Below, in pieces: positions 17,269 to 26,324 of a DNA stretch of 64,000 nucleotides. How positions within the stretch are numbered: the stretch's first letter is position 1; each line of letters begins with the position of its first letter. The translations under genes were made by a program, and so were the position numbers. This DNA comes from Mucilaginibacter gilvus. GTDB taxonomy: Bacteria; Bacteroidota; Bacteroidia; Sphingobacteriales; Sphingobacteriaceae. The stretch spans positions 310,001 to 374,000 of the forward strand of contig NZ_SBIW01000012.1 of NCBI RefSeq assembly GCF_004054195.1, given 5' to 3'. The notes below the pieces were generated by a model, which was not told where the DNA came from, did not search any database, and saw nothing but the letters and a program-made list of their open reading frames with translations.

Positions 17269-18555
17269 ATGAAGCGCAAAAGAAAAATAGATGTAAACTA
17301 TATTATAATGCTGGTGTTTTTGCTGTTATCGGCAAACGCTAATATACTTTCGTCTACCATGGTGGCCTGGGGTGCAGCTATCGTATCATTGCTGGGGTAC
17401 GCTATTACCAAAAAGCTAATTACCCGCAGGGATGTAAACATCATCGCCATATTTTCGGGCGTATACCTGCTGTTTGTAAGCTTACGCTTCTTGTTGGTTA
17501 ACGATCTGGAGGTGGATTATTTATACAGCGATTACATGTTCCTGTTTAAATATATCTTGTTAACCTTTATAGTATGCACCATACTGCGCGATAAGCTGTT
17601 GGCTTATTTTGTAAAGGTAATGGTACACCTAACCATTGTATCGCTGGTGTTTTTTGCGCTGCAATTGCTTTCGCCGGCTACCATGTTTAAGTTTTTCACC
17701 ACCCTAAACTTCCCAACGGGCAATACCATCCCGGGGTATACAAACGCGTTGGTGTTTACCTATACGCAAGGCTTTCACGATTTTAGTAACTCGGGCTTTG
17801 TGTGGGAACCCGGTGCATTCGGCTGCTTCCTGGTGTTAACGTTAATGTTCCACTTCTTTTTAAACAGCTTTAAATACGATAAAATAACCATATTACTCAT
17901 CATTGCCAATATCACCACATTTTCTACAACCAACTACCTGGGCTTATTGGTACTCATATTTTTATCGTACAGGTTTAGGGTGCCAAAAATCAATATATAC
18001 GTATTGATACTGGTGCCATCAATTATTTTAGCGTTCATTTTTATCCCCTTTTTGGCAGACAAGATAGTTGATACCTACCAGGAAGATATGCGCGATCTTA
18101 AGCATTTAAAGGTGCTGGAGAAGTATTATCATCACAACCGCATGGAGATTCCATTAAACCGTTTCTCCAGCATGTGGCATATACTTGATACGTTTGGCAA
18201 TAAACTTATTTTAGGCGTTAGCAATAAGTACAACGAGGTGCTTAATAAAACGTACACGGTGAATATATCTAACGGCGTGTTTGATTTTATTGCAAAATTC
18301 GGCGTGGTTGGTTTGGTATACCTGCTGTTTAAATACATCAGGTTTTGCAAGCCATACCTGCGCAACTGGGAAAACATAGTTTATTGCGTTGCTATTTTGC
18401 TGGTGCTAAGCTTTGGCGAGCCTATATTGTTTTTGCCTATCATTATGATGTTTTTATTTATAAGGTTTAAGCAGAAGGGCTTTAGCAGGTATAAAAACAA
18501 CGAAGAAGACGAGGAGGAGGAAGAAGACCCCCATGCGTATGCAAAAAGTGCTTAG
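17269..18555 (+). CDS. O-antigen polymerase (Wzy)-like membrane protein with acidic tail
   Basis: 428 aa with about 11 hydrophobic segments and a larger hydrophilic loop around residues 260-330, as in Wzy polymerases. FSNSGFVWEPGAFGCFLVL (about residues 171-189) and FDFIAKFGVVGLVYLLFKY are typical of bacterial O-antigen polymerase-like proteins. The C-terminus is a run of Glu/Asp residues (EEDEEEEEDP). Its purine-rich codons lie just upstream of the next gene's start at 18533, whose first 23 bases overlap this gene in another frame, so the tail DNA may double as a ribosome-binding region. Probable role: periplasmic polymerisation of repeat units. Confidence 0.8.
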   Translation: MKRKRKIDVNYIIMLVFLLLSANANILSSTMVAWGAAIVSLLGYAITKKLITRRDVNIIAIFSGVYLLFVSLRFLLVNDLEVDYLYSDYMFLFKYILLTFIVCTILRDKLLAYFVKVMVHLTIVSLVFFALQLLSPATMFKFFTTLNFPTGNTIPGYTNALVFTYTQGFHDFSNSGFVWEPGAFGCFLVLTLMFHFFLNSFKYDKITILLIIANITTFSTTNYLGLLVLIFLSYRFRVPKINIYVLILVPSIILAFIFIPFLADKIVDTYQEDMRDLKHLKVLEKYYHHNRMEIPLNRFSSMWHILDTFGNKLILGVSNKYNEVLNKTYTVNISNGVFDFIAKFGVVGLVYLLFKYIRFCKPYLRNWENIVYCVAILLVLSFGEPILFLPIIMMFLFIRFKQKGFSRYKNNEEDEEEEEDPHAYAKSA

Positions 18556-19417
18556 CAACGGCAACTGCGCGGTACTTATTGCCTGTTATAACCGCAGGGA
18601 AAAAACCGTGAACTTTCTGGATAGCTTATCCAGGCAGGATGGTTTTGCAAGCCTTAACCCGGATATATATCTGCTGGACGATGGCTCTACTGATGGTACT
18701 GCCGAAGCTGTAGCGGCCGCTTTCCCGGCGGTGAAGATTGTTAAGGGAAGCGGTAACTTATTTTGGGCCGGCGGTATGCGTGCGGTTTGGCACTACGCAA
18801 TGGCACAAAAGCACTATAATTTTTTTTTGCTTTATAATGATGACGTGGTATTGATGGATGGATCGCTTAAGCGATTTATTGGCACTTATACCCAATTAGC
18901 TGCGAGTGGCGTGGTGCTGGTAGGCTCCACTTTGAGCCTGCTAAGCAATAAAATGTCTTACGGGGGGCGAGCCTTGTATAACTTAAAACATGCCGCCTAT
19001 TACCCTCTCGATCCGCCAGAGGCAACACCTGTTCCATGCCACCTGGGTAATGCCAATGTTTTTTTGGTTGATGCAGCGGTTGTAGATAAGATAGGGGTAT
19101 TTTGTGATGCATACACCCACTACCTGGCCGATTACGATTACACGCTAACCGCCTTTAAGGCCGGCATGCAGGTATTGCTTGCACCGGGATTTTATGGCTA
19201 CTGCGAGCACGACCATGGCGACAACTGGCTCTCGGGCAAACAACCGCTTAAAAAACGTATAAACTATCTCTACAGCGTAAAGGGGTTGGCTTATAAAGAA
19301 TACCTGTTTTATATTAAAAAACACTTCCCGGCCGATTATTTTGGCGCTTTTGTTAAATTGTGGATGAAAACCCTGTTCCCTATTATTTGGGATAAGTTTA
19401 AAAAAACAGCCGATTGA
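18533..19417 (+). CDS. Glycosyltransferase family 2
   Basis: 294 aa GT-A enzyme: CAVLIACYNRREKTVNFLDSL at the N-terminus, YLLDDGSTDGTAEAV for the nucleotide-binding strand, and FLLYNDDVVLMDGS as the DXD-equivalent near residue 104. This resembles rhamnosyltransferase-like GT2 enzymes. It overlaps the polymerase-like gene by 23 bases and the next glycosyltransferase by 4 bases (TTGA), so the three genes are almost certainly translated from one message. ATG 18533 has a GAGGAGGAGG purine run upstream, an unusually strong Shine-Dalgarno-like sequence for this genome; a second ATG at 18539 is also possible. Confidence 0.9.
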   Translation: MRMQKVLSNGNCAVLIACYNRREKTVNFLDSLSRQDGFASLNPDIYLLDDGSTDGTAEAVAAAFPAVKIVKGSGNLFWAGGMRAVWHYAMAQKHYNFFLLYNDDVVLMDGSLKRFIGTYTQLAASGVVLVGSTLSLLSNKMSYGGRALYNLKHAAYYPLDPPEATPVPCHLGNANVFLVDAAVVDKIGVFCDAYTHYLADYDYTLTAFKAGMQVLLAPGFYGYCEHDHGDNWLSGKQPLKKRINYLYSVKGLAYKEYLFYIKKHFPADYFGAFVKLWMKTLFPIIWDKFKKTAD

Positions 19418-20601
19418 AAGTAGTAATATTAAATAACGACTTTAGGGCATACTGGAAAGGCAGGCTTTTGTACCTACATACAAGTATGGCAACACAGGGT
19501 GTGAGCCTTTTTGCGGTGGAGCTGTTTGGCAAAGGATCGCCATATACATTTGATACCGTAAATGCCGGCAACGATTGGTGGAGCTGTTTGTTCCCCGATA
19601 AAAGCGCGGATGAACTGCCTCAGGAAGAGATCAAAAAAAGTATTTTTTTTGCGCTCGATAAAATAGACGCTGATGTTATTATAGGCCCTTCTATTGTGTT
19701 TTACGCCGGGGCGTTGGGTATTGCCTGGGCAAAAAAGCACGGGCGCAAATTTGTAATGTTTGATGATGCCCGCCCAGCGCAGGTTAAACGCAATTTTGTA
19801 GTGCAGTGGGTTAAAAACCTCATCACCAGCCAGGCCGATGCTTTTTGGTTCCCTACAAAAAGTTACGATAGCGCTTATGCTAATTTTAAACGGCAGGGCC
19901 TCCATTATTTTTACGGGTTCGCGTGTATAAATAACGAATTGTTTAAGCGTGGCCAAAGCCTGCCGCCGGCTGGTAAAACTATTATTTGTGTAGCCCGGCT
20001 GGTCCCCATAAAAAATATTGACGGCTTATTGGCCGCCTGGCAAATTGTAGAACGGCAGGATACCGGTTACCGCCTGCTGATTGTAGGTGACGGACCCGAG
20101 GTTGCAAAACTAAAGCATCAAAAGGAGGCGCTTAAATTAGGCGCTGTGGACTTTGCAGACGCGGTGGATAATAATAGCCTGCCCGCGTATTTTGCGCAGG
20201 CAGAGGCCTTTATTTTGCCCAGTTTTTCTGAAACCTGGGGGCTGGTGGTTAACGAAGCGATGGCCGCTGGTTTACCCGTGTTGCTTAGCCGCACTGTAAA
20301 TGCCGCTGCCGACCTGTTAAAGGATGGCGAAAACGGTTTTGGCTTTGATGCATTTGATACCAGCAATATTGCAGAAGCCATATTAAAATACATTCAATTA
20401 GATGATGGGGCCAAGACGAGGATGAGCGTAAGCTCGCTGGCTATTATAGAGTGTATGAGCTACGGTAAAATGGCGGAACAGTTAACAGCGGCATTAGCTA
20501 TTATCAGTGCTAAGCCCTATAAAAGCCCGGGACTGATTGCCGCCGCCATAATTAATAAATGGCACGGCCGGTACAATACCTCCGGTTGGGATAAGTTATA
20601 A
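19414..20601 (+). CDS. Glycosyltransferase family 4
   Basis: 395 aa, starting at a TTG that overlaps the preceding stop codon in TTGA. KTIICVARLVPIKNIDGLLAAWQIV marks the start of the donor domain, LLIVGDGPE the following strand, and the EX7E motif is in SETWGLVVNEAMAAGLPVLLSRTVNAAADL (about residues 271-300). A retaining GT4 enzyme is well supported. It ends the + strand block; the first initiating transferase gene on the - strand ends only 14 bases away, so the two units converge almost tail to tail without a recognisable terminator hairpin. Confidence 0.92.
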   Translation: MKVVILNNDFRAYWKGRLLYLHTSMATQGVSLFAVELFGKGSPYTFDTVNAGNDWWSCLFPDKSADELPQEEIKKSIFFALDKIDADVIIGPSIVFYAGALGIAWAKKHGRKFVMFDDARPAQVKRNFVVQWVKNLITSQADAFWFPTKSYDSAYANFKRQGLHYFYGFACINNELFKRGQSLPPAGKTIICVARLVPIKNIDGLLAAWQIVERQDTGYRLLIVGDGPEVAKLKHQKEALKLGAVDFADAVDNNSLPAYFAQAEAFILPSFSETWGLVVNEAMAAGLPVLLSRTVNAAADLLKDGENGFGFDAFDTSNIAEAILKYIQLDDGAKTRMSVSSLAIIECMSYGKMAEQLTAALAIISAKPYKSPGLIAAAIINKWHGRYNTSGWDKL

Positions 20602-20615
20602 ACGAGGGGACGGAG

Positions 20616-22019
20616 TTAAAACGCGTTCTCGTCACCTTTCAGGCTGTTCCAGACGGTGAGGAAGATGATCTTCATATCAAACAGGAACGACCAGTTCTCC
20701 AGGTACCATACATCAGCCTCAACTCTTTTAAGCATCGCTTCGGTAGTTACGGTTTCGCCACGTAAGCCTTTTACCTGTGCCCAGCCTGTGATGCCGGGCT
20801 TTAAGAAATGCCTAACCATAAACCTGTCTATCAATTGCGAATACTGTATGGTATGGCTCAGCATGTGCGGGCGAGGGCCAACGGTAGACATGTTGCCTAT
20901 CAATACGTTAAAAAACTGCGGTAACTCGTCTATACTGGTACGGCGCAAAATAGCACCCAAGCGGGTTATGCGCGAATCGTTCCTTACCGCTTGTTTGCTA
21001 TCGCTATGATTATTGATGCGCATGCTCCTGAATTTATAACACCAAAAGGGGTTATTATCGCGGCCAGAACGCAGCTGCTTAAATAATACAGGGCCTTTAG
21101 ATTCTAACTTTATCAAGATGGCCAGTATGGGGAACAGCCAGCTGAAGAAGAAGATGATAACGACCAACGAAAAGCAGATATCGAACAAGCGCTTTAAAGA
21201 TCGGTTCAGCATGTTCTCTAAAGGTTCTGCCCGTACCGATATTACCGGGATATGCCCAAAACTTTGTATTAAAACGGGTTTAATACCGTAATCGTAATAT
21301 TCGGGTATTATTTTAAAACGGATCAGGTTCTTTTCGGCGCCCGATAATAGTTTTTCTATTTTTTGGGTTTCTGCAACCGGGAGGGTACAAAATATTTCAT
21401 CTATCTTGTTGTTGAGCACATAACTAATGCATTCATCGGTAGAGCCGAGGTACTTACCTGTTTGCCCGGTTTGTACCGGGTTATCATCAAAAAAGCCAAT
21501 AAGCTTATAGCCCCTATCGGGGTTTCCGGCAAAAAAACGCTGCAAATCGTTGCTGATGCGGCCGCTTCCAACTATGATCACCTTTCGCGAGTCGAACAAA
21601 GATGCCCTGTCGCTTTTGCGGATAGCTAAAAATATGATCTTCCATAGCCATAATAACAGGCCAATTAACGCGGATGCGTAAATGAGGTAAGTGTGCGTTA
21701 TGTAATAAGCTTTTATACCTACAACAGCTACTATGATAGCAATAAGGGTTACAAAAATAAGATAGGTTTTTATAACGTTTCTGAAGGTGTTTACCGAGTC
21801 TTTATTTAAAACCTCATCATACAGGCGTGTTAAATTTGCCGATAACAGCCAGGTAAGGTTAAAAACCAATACAATGGGAAGATAATGCTGGCTGGGCGGC
21901 CATAAGATATCTTTTTCGGTGGCTACAATATAATATGCTATCACCATACCCATGTTTAAAACTATGTAATCGGTAACCAGATTGATAGTTTTAAAGAATG
22001 TAGCGTAACGATGAACCAT
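20616..22019 (-). CDS. Undecaprenyl-phosphate sugar phosphotransferase (WcaJ/WbaP-type), copy 1
   Basis: 467 aa. Four to five membrane helices fill residues ~10-130, a Rossmann-like CoA-binding-type domain follows (VIIVGSGRISNDLQRF), and the C-terminal polyprenol phosphoglycosyltransferase domain starts near residue 270 (KRLFDICFSLVVI). It retains YKFRSM, the catalytic Asp-Glu pair in SIDELPQF, and GNMSTVGPRPHM with GITGWAQVKGLRGE. It starts repeat-unit assembly by moving a sugar-1-phosphate, often glucose-1-phosphate, from UDP-sugar to undecaprenyl phosphate at the inner membrane. A paralogue lies immediately upstream, 425 bases away on the same strand. Length is normal for the family. Confidence 0.93.
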   Translation of the reverse strand: MVHRYATFFKTINLVTDYIVLNMGMVIAYYIVATEKDILWPPSQHYLPIVLVFNLTWLLSANLTRLYDEVLNKDSVNTFRNVIKTYLIFVTLIAIIVAVVGIKAYYITHTYLIYASALIGLLLWLWKIIFLAIRKSDRASLFDSRKVIIVGSGRISNDLQRFFAGNPDRGYKLIGFFDDNPVQTGQTGKYLGSTDECISYVLNNKIDEIFCTLPVAETQKIEKLLSGAEKNLIRFKIIPEYYDYGIKPVLIQSFGHIPVISVRAEPLENMLNRSLKRLFDICFSLVVIIFFFSWLFPILAILIKLESKGPVLFKQLRSGRDNNPFWCYKFRSMRINNHSDSKQAVRNDSRITRLGAILRRTSIDELPQFFNVLIGNMSTVGPRPHMLSHTIQYSQLIDRFMVRHFLKPGITGWAQVKGLRGETVTTEAMLKRVEADVWYLENWSFLFDMKIIFLTVWNSLKGDENAF

Positions 22020-22444
22020 TTATTACAATATTTAACTGATAACAGGTAATTTAAATTAACAACCCTTCATCAAACGTTTATGCCCTGCATGGGCAAGCAA
22101 ATTTGCTGAAGCTTGTATGCGTTTAATACAAGAGGGAATTTAATTTGACGGCAATATCCCATTTTAATAGGTATAATGCCCTCATTACTTTATTCGTTCT
22201 CGTTGTAGTTTAACTTATGCATAAGCAGCTGCTCATTTGCTTATTATTTTGAGCCCTAAATTATACATTTTTAAGAAACTATACTTTATAAGTTCTGCGT
22301 TAATTTTAATGTTATACGCAGCTTAATTATTACTATAAAATGCCCGATGCTTAAGCACAGGCTAATACAAATTATTACGCTTTAACGCCTTTATATACAG
22401 GGGGAGTGGCAGGTAATTATTTGCGGGCATCATTAAACATGCTT
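22020..22444. other. Intergenic leader between two phosphotransferase paralogues
   Basis: 425 bp, AT-rich, no supported gene. A short palindrome GCAAATTTGC lies near 22097-22106. It should hold the promoter of the downstream - strand phosphotransferase. No perfect TAnnTTTG was found on that strand, and no terminator hairpin for the upstream copy is visible. Confidence 0.4.
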
Positions 22445-23857
22445 TTAAAAAGCATGCTTATCGCCAACCAGGGTTTTCCAAAAAGTAAGGAAAATGATCT
22501 TAACGTCGAGCAGCAGGCTCCAGTTTTCGATATACCAGATGTCATAGTTAACACGGGCCATCATCAGAGACGGGTCGCTGGTTTCGCCTCTGAAACCATT
22601 TACCTGTGCCCAGCCGGTTATACCCGGTTTAACCAGGTGCCTTACCAGGTAATTATCTATAACCTCTTTCGATTCGAGATTTAACGGCGTAGGGTGAGGG
22701 CGGGGGCCCACTACCGACATATTGCCTATCAGCACGTTGACGAATTGGGGGAACTCATCAAGATTTGATTTTCTTAAGAAAGCACCAACCCTGGTTATCC
22801 TCGGGTCGTTCTTTTTCGCTTGCTGGTATTTACCGCTATTTTCGTCAACGTCTTTAGACATCATCTTCATCGAGCGGAATTTAAAGCATTTTATTTTTTC
22901 GTTCTTTTTGCCCCAGCGTTCCTGAATAAAGAATACAGGGCCCGGTGAACTTAGTTTAATAGCTAATGCGATAAGCGGGAAGAGCCACGAACATACCAAA
23001 ACCAATACAAGGGAGCTGAACACGATATCGAAAACCCGCTTTATCGACCGCAGGTGGATCTCATCCAAGGGCTCGTGCCTCAGGGTTATCATCGGGAAGC
23101 CATTAAAGATGCTTACGTTGTACTGCGAGTTTATCAGTTCATGATAGGCCGGTATAATACGCAACTTTACCGTGTTGCGGCCAACTACGCTGGCAATATG
23201 CTTAATTTTATTGTGAGCCCTGTTGGGCAATGCTACTACCACCTCGTCAAATTCTACCGAGTGGCTTTCCATCATTTCGTCAATTTTATCAACGGTGCCT
23301 AAGTACTTACCATTAAGGTAAGGCTTTTGCTCGTCATCCAAAAAGCCAATAATTTCATACCCCAGGTGCATGTTGCCATCAATGATGTTAGAAAACTCCA
23401 TGCCTGTTTTACCGCCGCCTATAACCAATATGCGTTTTTTGTTCATCCCCTTTTTTTGCAGGAAAACCATCAGGCGCTTATAAAAAAGCTTTTCTAATGG
23501 GATGAGTATGCTAAGGAACAATACGTAAAAAAATAAAAAGCTCTTACTGTTATAGGTTTGGTGGGAGGTGAAAAAGAAAAGTATAACCAAACAAGCTTGT
23601 ATAAAGATGCTGTTCGCGGTTTTATACAGGTTGGCAGTTAACGATTTTGAGTTAAGATCGTCTGACGTTTTTGTAGAGCGCGAAGAAAAATACCATCCTA
23701 TTACAAGCAAAGGAAGCATCCAAACGTTAAGAAGGATAAAGTTGCGGTGATATACCCTGGTGAGGATATAAAACGCCAGAATAAAGCAAACGGTTAGAAG
23801 CAGCACCTCGTTAACAAAACGAAAGAAATTGAACCGATATTTATATCTTAATTCCAT
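22445..23857 (-). CDS. Undecaprenyl-phosphate sugar phosphotransferase (WcaJ/WbaP-type), copy 2
   Basis: 470 aa with the same architecture as copy 1: N-terminal helices, a nucleotide-binding-like domain (ILVIGGGKTGMEFSNI) and a C-terminal phosphoglycosyltransferase domain from ~275 (KRVFDIVFSSLVLVL) with FKFRSM, the LDEFPQF Asp-Glu pair, GNMSVVGPRPHP and GITGWAQVNGFRGE. The two copies align over their whole length but differ throughout, especially in the membrane region and in an insert after FRSM (DENSGKYQQAKK), so they are old paralogues rather than a recent duplication. Both look catalytically intact, suggesting two initiating activities with different sugars or regulation. Confidence 0.93.
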   Translation of the reverse strand: MELRYKYRFNFFRFVNEVLLLTVCFILAFYILTRVYHRNFILLNVWMLPLLVIGWYFSSRSTKTSDDLNSKSLTANLYKTANSIFIQACLVILFFFTSHQTYNSKSFLFFYVLFLSILIPLEKLFYKRLMVFLQKKGMNKKRILVIGGGKTGMEFSNIIDGNMHLGYEIIGFLDDEQKPYLNGKYLGTVDKIDEMMESHSVEFDEVVVALPNRAHNKIKHIASVVGRNTVKLRIIPAYHELINSQYNVSIFNGFPMITLRHEPLDEIHLRSIKRVFDIVFSSLVLVLVCSWLFPLIALAIKLSSPGPVFFIQERWGKKNEKIKCFKFRSMKMMSKDVDENSGKYQQAKKNDPRITRVGAFLRKSNLDEFPQFVNVLIGNMSVVGPRPHPTPLNLESKEVIDNYLVRHLVKPGITGWAQVNGFRGETSDPSLMMARVNYDIWYIENWSLLLDVKIIFLTFWKTLVGDKHAF

Positions 23858-23973
23858 ATACCGTGCAAATAGCCTATTCTATTGTTAAGAAAATAAATTA
23901 TACTAATGTTAATAGGGCAGACTAAAGTTAATCATATTAGGAATACTTTTTGCTAATTTTTGATAATAAGGAA

Positions 23974-24001
23974 TAATAATCAAATAGTTATCTGATTATT
24001 A
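23974..24001. promoter_or_regulatory. AT-rich inverted repeat between fcl and a phosphotransferase gene
   Basis: Perfect 9-bp arms (TAATAATCA at 23974-23982 and TGATTATTA at 23993-24001) with a 10-base spacer. It lies ~40 bases after the fcl stop and ~117 bases before the start of phosphotransferase copy 2, both on the - strand. It could be a weak terminator or an operator; the arms contain almost no GC, so terminator strength would be low. Confidence 0.3.
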
Positions 24002-24042
24002 CCCGTTAGCAATATTGTATGTGCGTAACCTATAGTGTGCGT

Positions 24043-24972
24043 TTAAACTGCAATTTTTAAAAAGTCGGCATAAGCTAAAGTTATACCTTTTTCTAAATCT
24101 GTTTTATATTGCCATCCCAGATCGCGTAACTTGCTTACGTCCATTAGTTTTCGGGGTGTACCATCTGGCTTAGTATGATCAAATAAGATCTCGCCCTCGT
24201 AACCAACAATTTTTTTAATGAGCACCGCCAGATCTTTTATTGATATATCTTCGCCGGTACCAATGTTAATTAAACCGTTTTGATTGTGCGTTTGCATTAA
24301 ATAAAAACAGGCCTCTGCCAAATCTTCGGCAAACAAAAACTCGCGCTTTGGTGTGCCCGTACCCCAGATGGTTACAGAACCCGCCTGTTGTTGCTTGGCT
24401 TCGTGAAACCGCCTTATTAAGGCCGGCAGTACATGAGAGTTTTCCGGATGATAATTATCGTTATATCCATATAAGTTAGTAGGCATAACAGATACAAAAT
24501 TGCATCCGTACTGCGCAACGTAAGCGTCACACATTTTTATGCCTGCTATCTTGGCGATGGCGTAAGGTTCGTTTGTTGGTTCCAGCAGGCCGGTTAACAA
24601 ATATTCTTCTTTTAATGGCTGCGGTGCAAGTTTGGGATAAATACAACTCGACCCCAAAAACATCAACTTTTTAACCTTATTTACAAAAGACGAATGAATA
24701 ACATTATTTTGTATTTGTAAATTATCATACAAAAAATCGGCGCGATAAATGTTATTTGCCATGATGCCACCCACCTTGGCCGCTGCCAAAAACACATAGT
24801 CGGGTTTTTCTAATTCAAAAAAACCGGATACTTGTTGTTGGTTACGTAGATCCAGATCTGTCGAAACGCGCGTTACAATATTATTAAATCCTTGTTTTTT
24901 AAGAAAGGCTACAATTGCAGATCCAACCATGCCACGATGGCCGGCAACATAAACTTTATCGGTTTTTTCCAT
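24043..24972 (-). CDS. fcl: GDP-L-fucose synthase
   Basis: 309 aa extended SDR. KVYVAGHRGMVGSAIV is the family-specific NADP-binding loop, LGSSCIYPKLAPQPLKEEYLLTG contains the active-site Ser/Cys, and EPYAIAKIAGIKMCDAY carries the catalytic Tyr-xxx-Lys. It converts GDP-4-keto-6-deoxy-mannose to GDP-L-fucose by epimerisation and NADPH reduction. It follows gmd directly (8-base spacer), the standard pairing, so both steps from GDP-mannose are encoded here. The product feeds the local fucosyltransferase(s). Length is normal (~310 aa). Confidence 0.97.
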   Translation of the reverse strand: MEKTDKVYVAGHRGMVGSAIVAFLKKQGFNNIVTRVSTDLDLRNQQQVSGFFELEKPDYVFLAAAKVGGIMANNIYRADFLYDNLQIQNNVIHSSFVNKVKKLMFLGSSCIYPKLAPQPLKEEYLLTGLLEPTNEPYAIAKIAGIKMCDAYVAQYGCNFVSVMPTNLYGYNDNYHPENSHVLPALIRRFHEAKQQQAGSVTIWGTGTPKREFLFAEDLAEACFYLMQTHNQNGLINIGTGEDISIKDLAVLIKKIVGYEGEILFDHTKPDGTPRKLMDVSKLRDLGWQYKTDLEKGITLAYADFLKIAV

Positions 24973-24980
24973 TCGTGCTA

Positions 24981-26099
24981 TTATTCGAATTGATTTTTGA
25001 TCTTGTAGCCAGAGTCTTTCAGTAATTTCTCACGCTGGAATAATTCAAGATCAGCAGCAACCATTTCCTTAACCAAAGCTTGTAGATCATATTTTGGTTT
25101 CCAGCCTAATTTTTCGTTGGATTTGGTAGGGTCGCCAATTAGTAATTCAACTTCTGTTGGCCTGAAGTATTTAGAATCAACAGATACAACTTCGGTTCCG
25201 GCTTCTAACTGGAAATCCGGGTTGTTGCACTTCACAACAAATCCTTTTTCATTTTCGCCAGTACCCTTAAATTCAACTTCGATGCCAACTTCAGCAAACG
25301 CCAGGCGAACAAATTCGCGTACCGTTGTAGTTACACCAGTTGCTATAACAAAGTCTTCTGCAACTTCCTGCTGTAAAATAAGGTACATTGCTTCCACATA
25401 GTCCTTAGCGTGGCCCCAATCGCGTTGGGCATCTAAGTTTCCTAAAAATAATTTCCCTTGCAATTTCATAGCAATTTTAGCTACTGCCCTGGTAATTTTA
25501 CGGGTAACAAAGGTTTCGCCCCTTAAAGGGCTTTCGTGGTTAAATAATATTCCGTTGCAGGCAAACATATTGTATGCCTCGCGGTAATTTACGGTTATCC
25601 AATAAGCGTAAAGCTTTGCCACCGCATACGGCGACCGTGGATAAAACGGCGTAGTTTCTGATTGTGGAACGGCTTGCACCAAACCATATAATTCAGATGT
25701 AGATGCCTGGTATATTTTAGTTTTTTTAGTAAGATTTAGTAACCTAACTGCCTCAAGTATCCTGAGTGTACCTATACCATCTGCGTTAGCAGTATATTCT
25801 GGCGTATCAAAACTTACCTTAACGTGAGACATTGCCCCAAGATTATAAATTTCGTCTGGTTGTACCTGCTGTATAATACGTATCAGGTTGGTTGAGTCGG
25901 ACAAATCACCGTAGTGAAGTACAAAGCGTTGATCTTCATCATGTGGATCATGGTATATATGATCGATACGATCGGTATTAAATAGTGAGCTACGACGTTT
26001 TATGCCGTGAACTTCATAGCCTTTAGATAATAACAAGTCGGCTAAATAAGCTCCATCCTGTCCAGTGATACCAGTTACTAAAGCAATTTTTTTATTCAT
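24981..26099 (-). CDS. gmd: GDP-mannose 4,6-dehydratase
   Basis: Start set at ATG 26099 (MNKKIALVTGITGQDGAYLADLLL); an in-frame start 12 codons earlier would add a non-conserved extension. The resulting ~372 aa matches the family. It has GITGQDG for NADP binding, IKRRSSLFNTDRIDHIY, ASTSELYG with the active-site Thr/Ser-Glu, and YPRSPYAVAKLYAYW with the catalytic Tyr and Lys. It makes GDP-4-keto-6-deoxy-D-mannose, the first committed step to GDP-L-fucose. A TATATTTG element on the coding strand (26133-26140) lies 34 bases upstream and is a plausible -7 box for a gmd-fcl transcript. Confidence 0.97.
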   Translation of the reverse strand: MNKKIALVTGITGQDGAYLADLLLSKGYEVHGIKRRSSLFNTDRIDHIYHDPHDEDQRFVLHYGDLSDSTNLIRIIQQVQPDEIYNLGAMSHVKVSFDTPEYTANADGIGTLRILEAVRLLNLTKKTKIYQASTSELYGLVQAVPQSETTPFYPRSPYAVAKLYAYWITVNYREAYNMFACNGILFNHESPLRGETFVTRKITRAVAKIAMKLQGKLFLGNLDAQRDWGHAKDYVEAMYLILQQEVAEDFVIATGVTTTVREFVRLAFAEVGIEVEFKGTGENEKGFVVKCNNPDFQLEAGTEVVSVDSKYFRPTEVELLIGDPTKSNEKLGWKPKYDLQALVKEMVAADLELFQREKLLKDSGYKIKNQFE

Positions 26100-26132
26100 A
26101 TAAATTTTGGTAGTGTAATTAATCAAATAATT

Positions 26133-26140
26133 CAAATATA
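26133..26140 (-). promoter_or_regulatory. Candidate -7 promoter element of gmd-fcl
   Basis: Reads TATATTTG on the - strand, matching the Bacteroidota TAnnTTTG consensus, 34 bases before the gmd ATG. No TTG was found at the expected -33 distance, so support is partial. Confidence 0.3.
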
Positions 26141-26184
26141 CTAAAATTTAAGCCTGTTGGTAGTGAAATTCGAAATTTTAATTA

Positions 26185-26211
26185 TTAAATATTAACATAA
26201 TAAATATTTAA
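26185..26211. promoter_or_regulatory. AT-only inverted repeat upstream of gmd
   Basis: TTAAATATT (26185-26193) and AATATTTAA (26203-26211) form perfect 9-bp arms with a 9-base spacer, roughly 90-110 bases before the gmd start and ~115 bases after the SMP-30-like gene's stop. It may be an operator or just AT-rich chance. Confidence 0.25.
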
Positions 26212-26324
26212 CAGGTTAAAAAGAACATCACTTTATTACAAGAATGTAATAATTCACCTTCAATATTGGCCATTTATCGCGTTACCGCTGGCTTAAATTT
26301 ATATCTATAATTCTTGCTGGGGGG

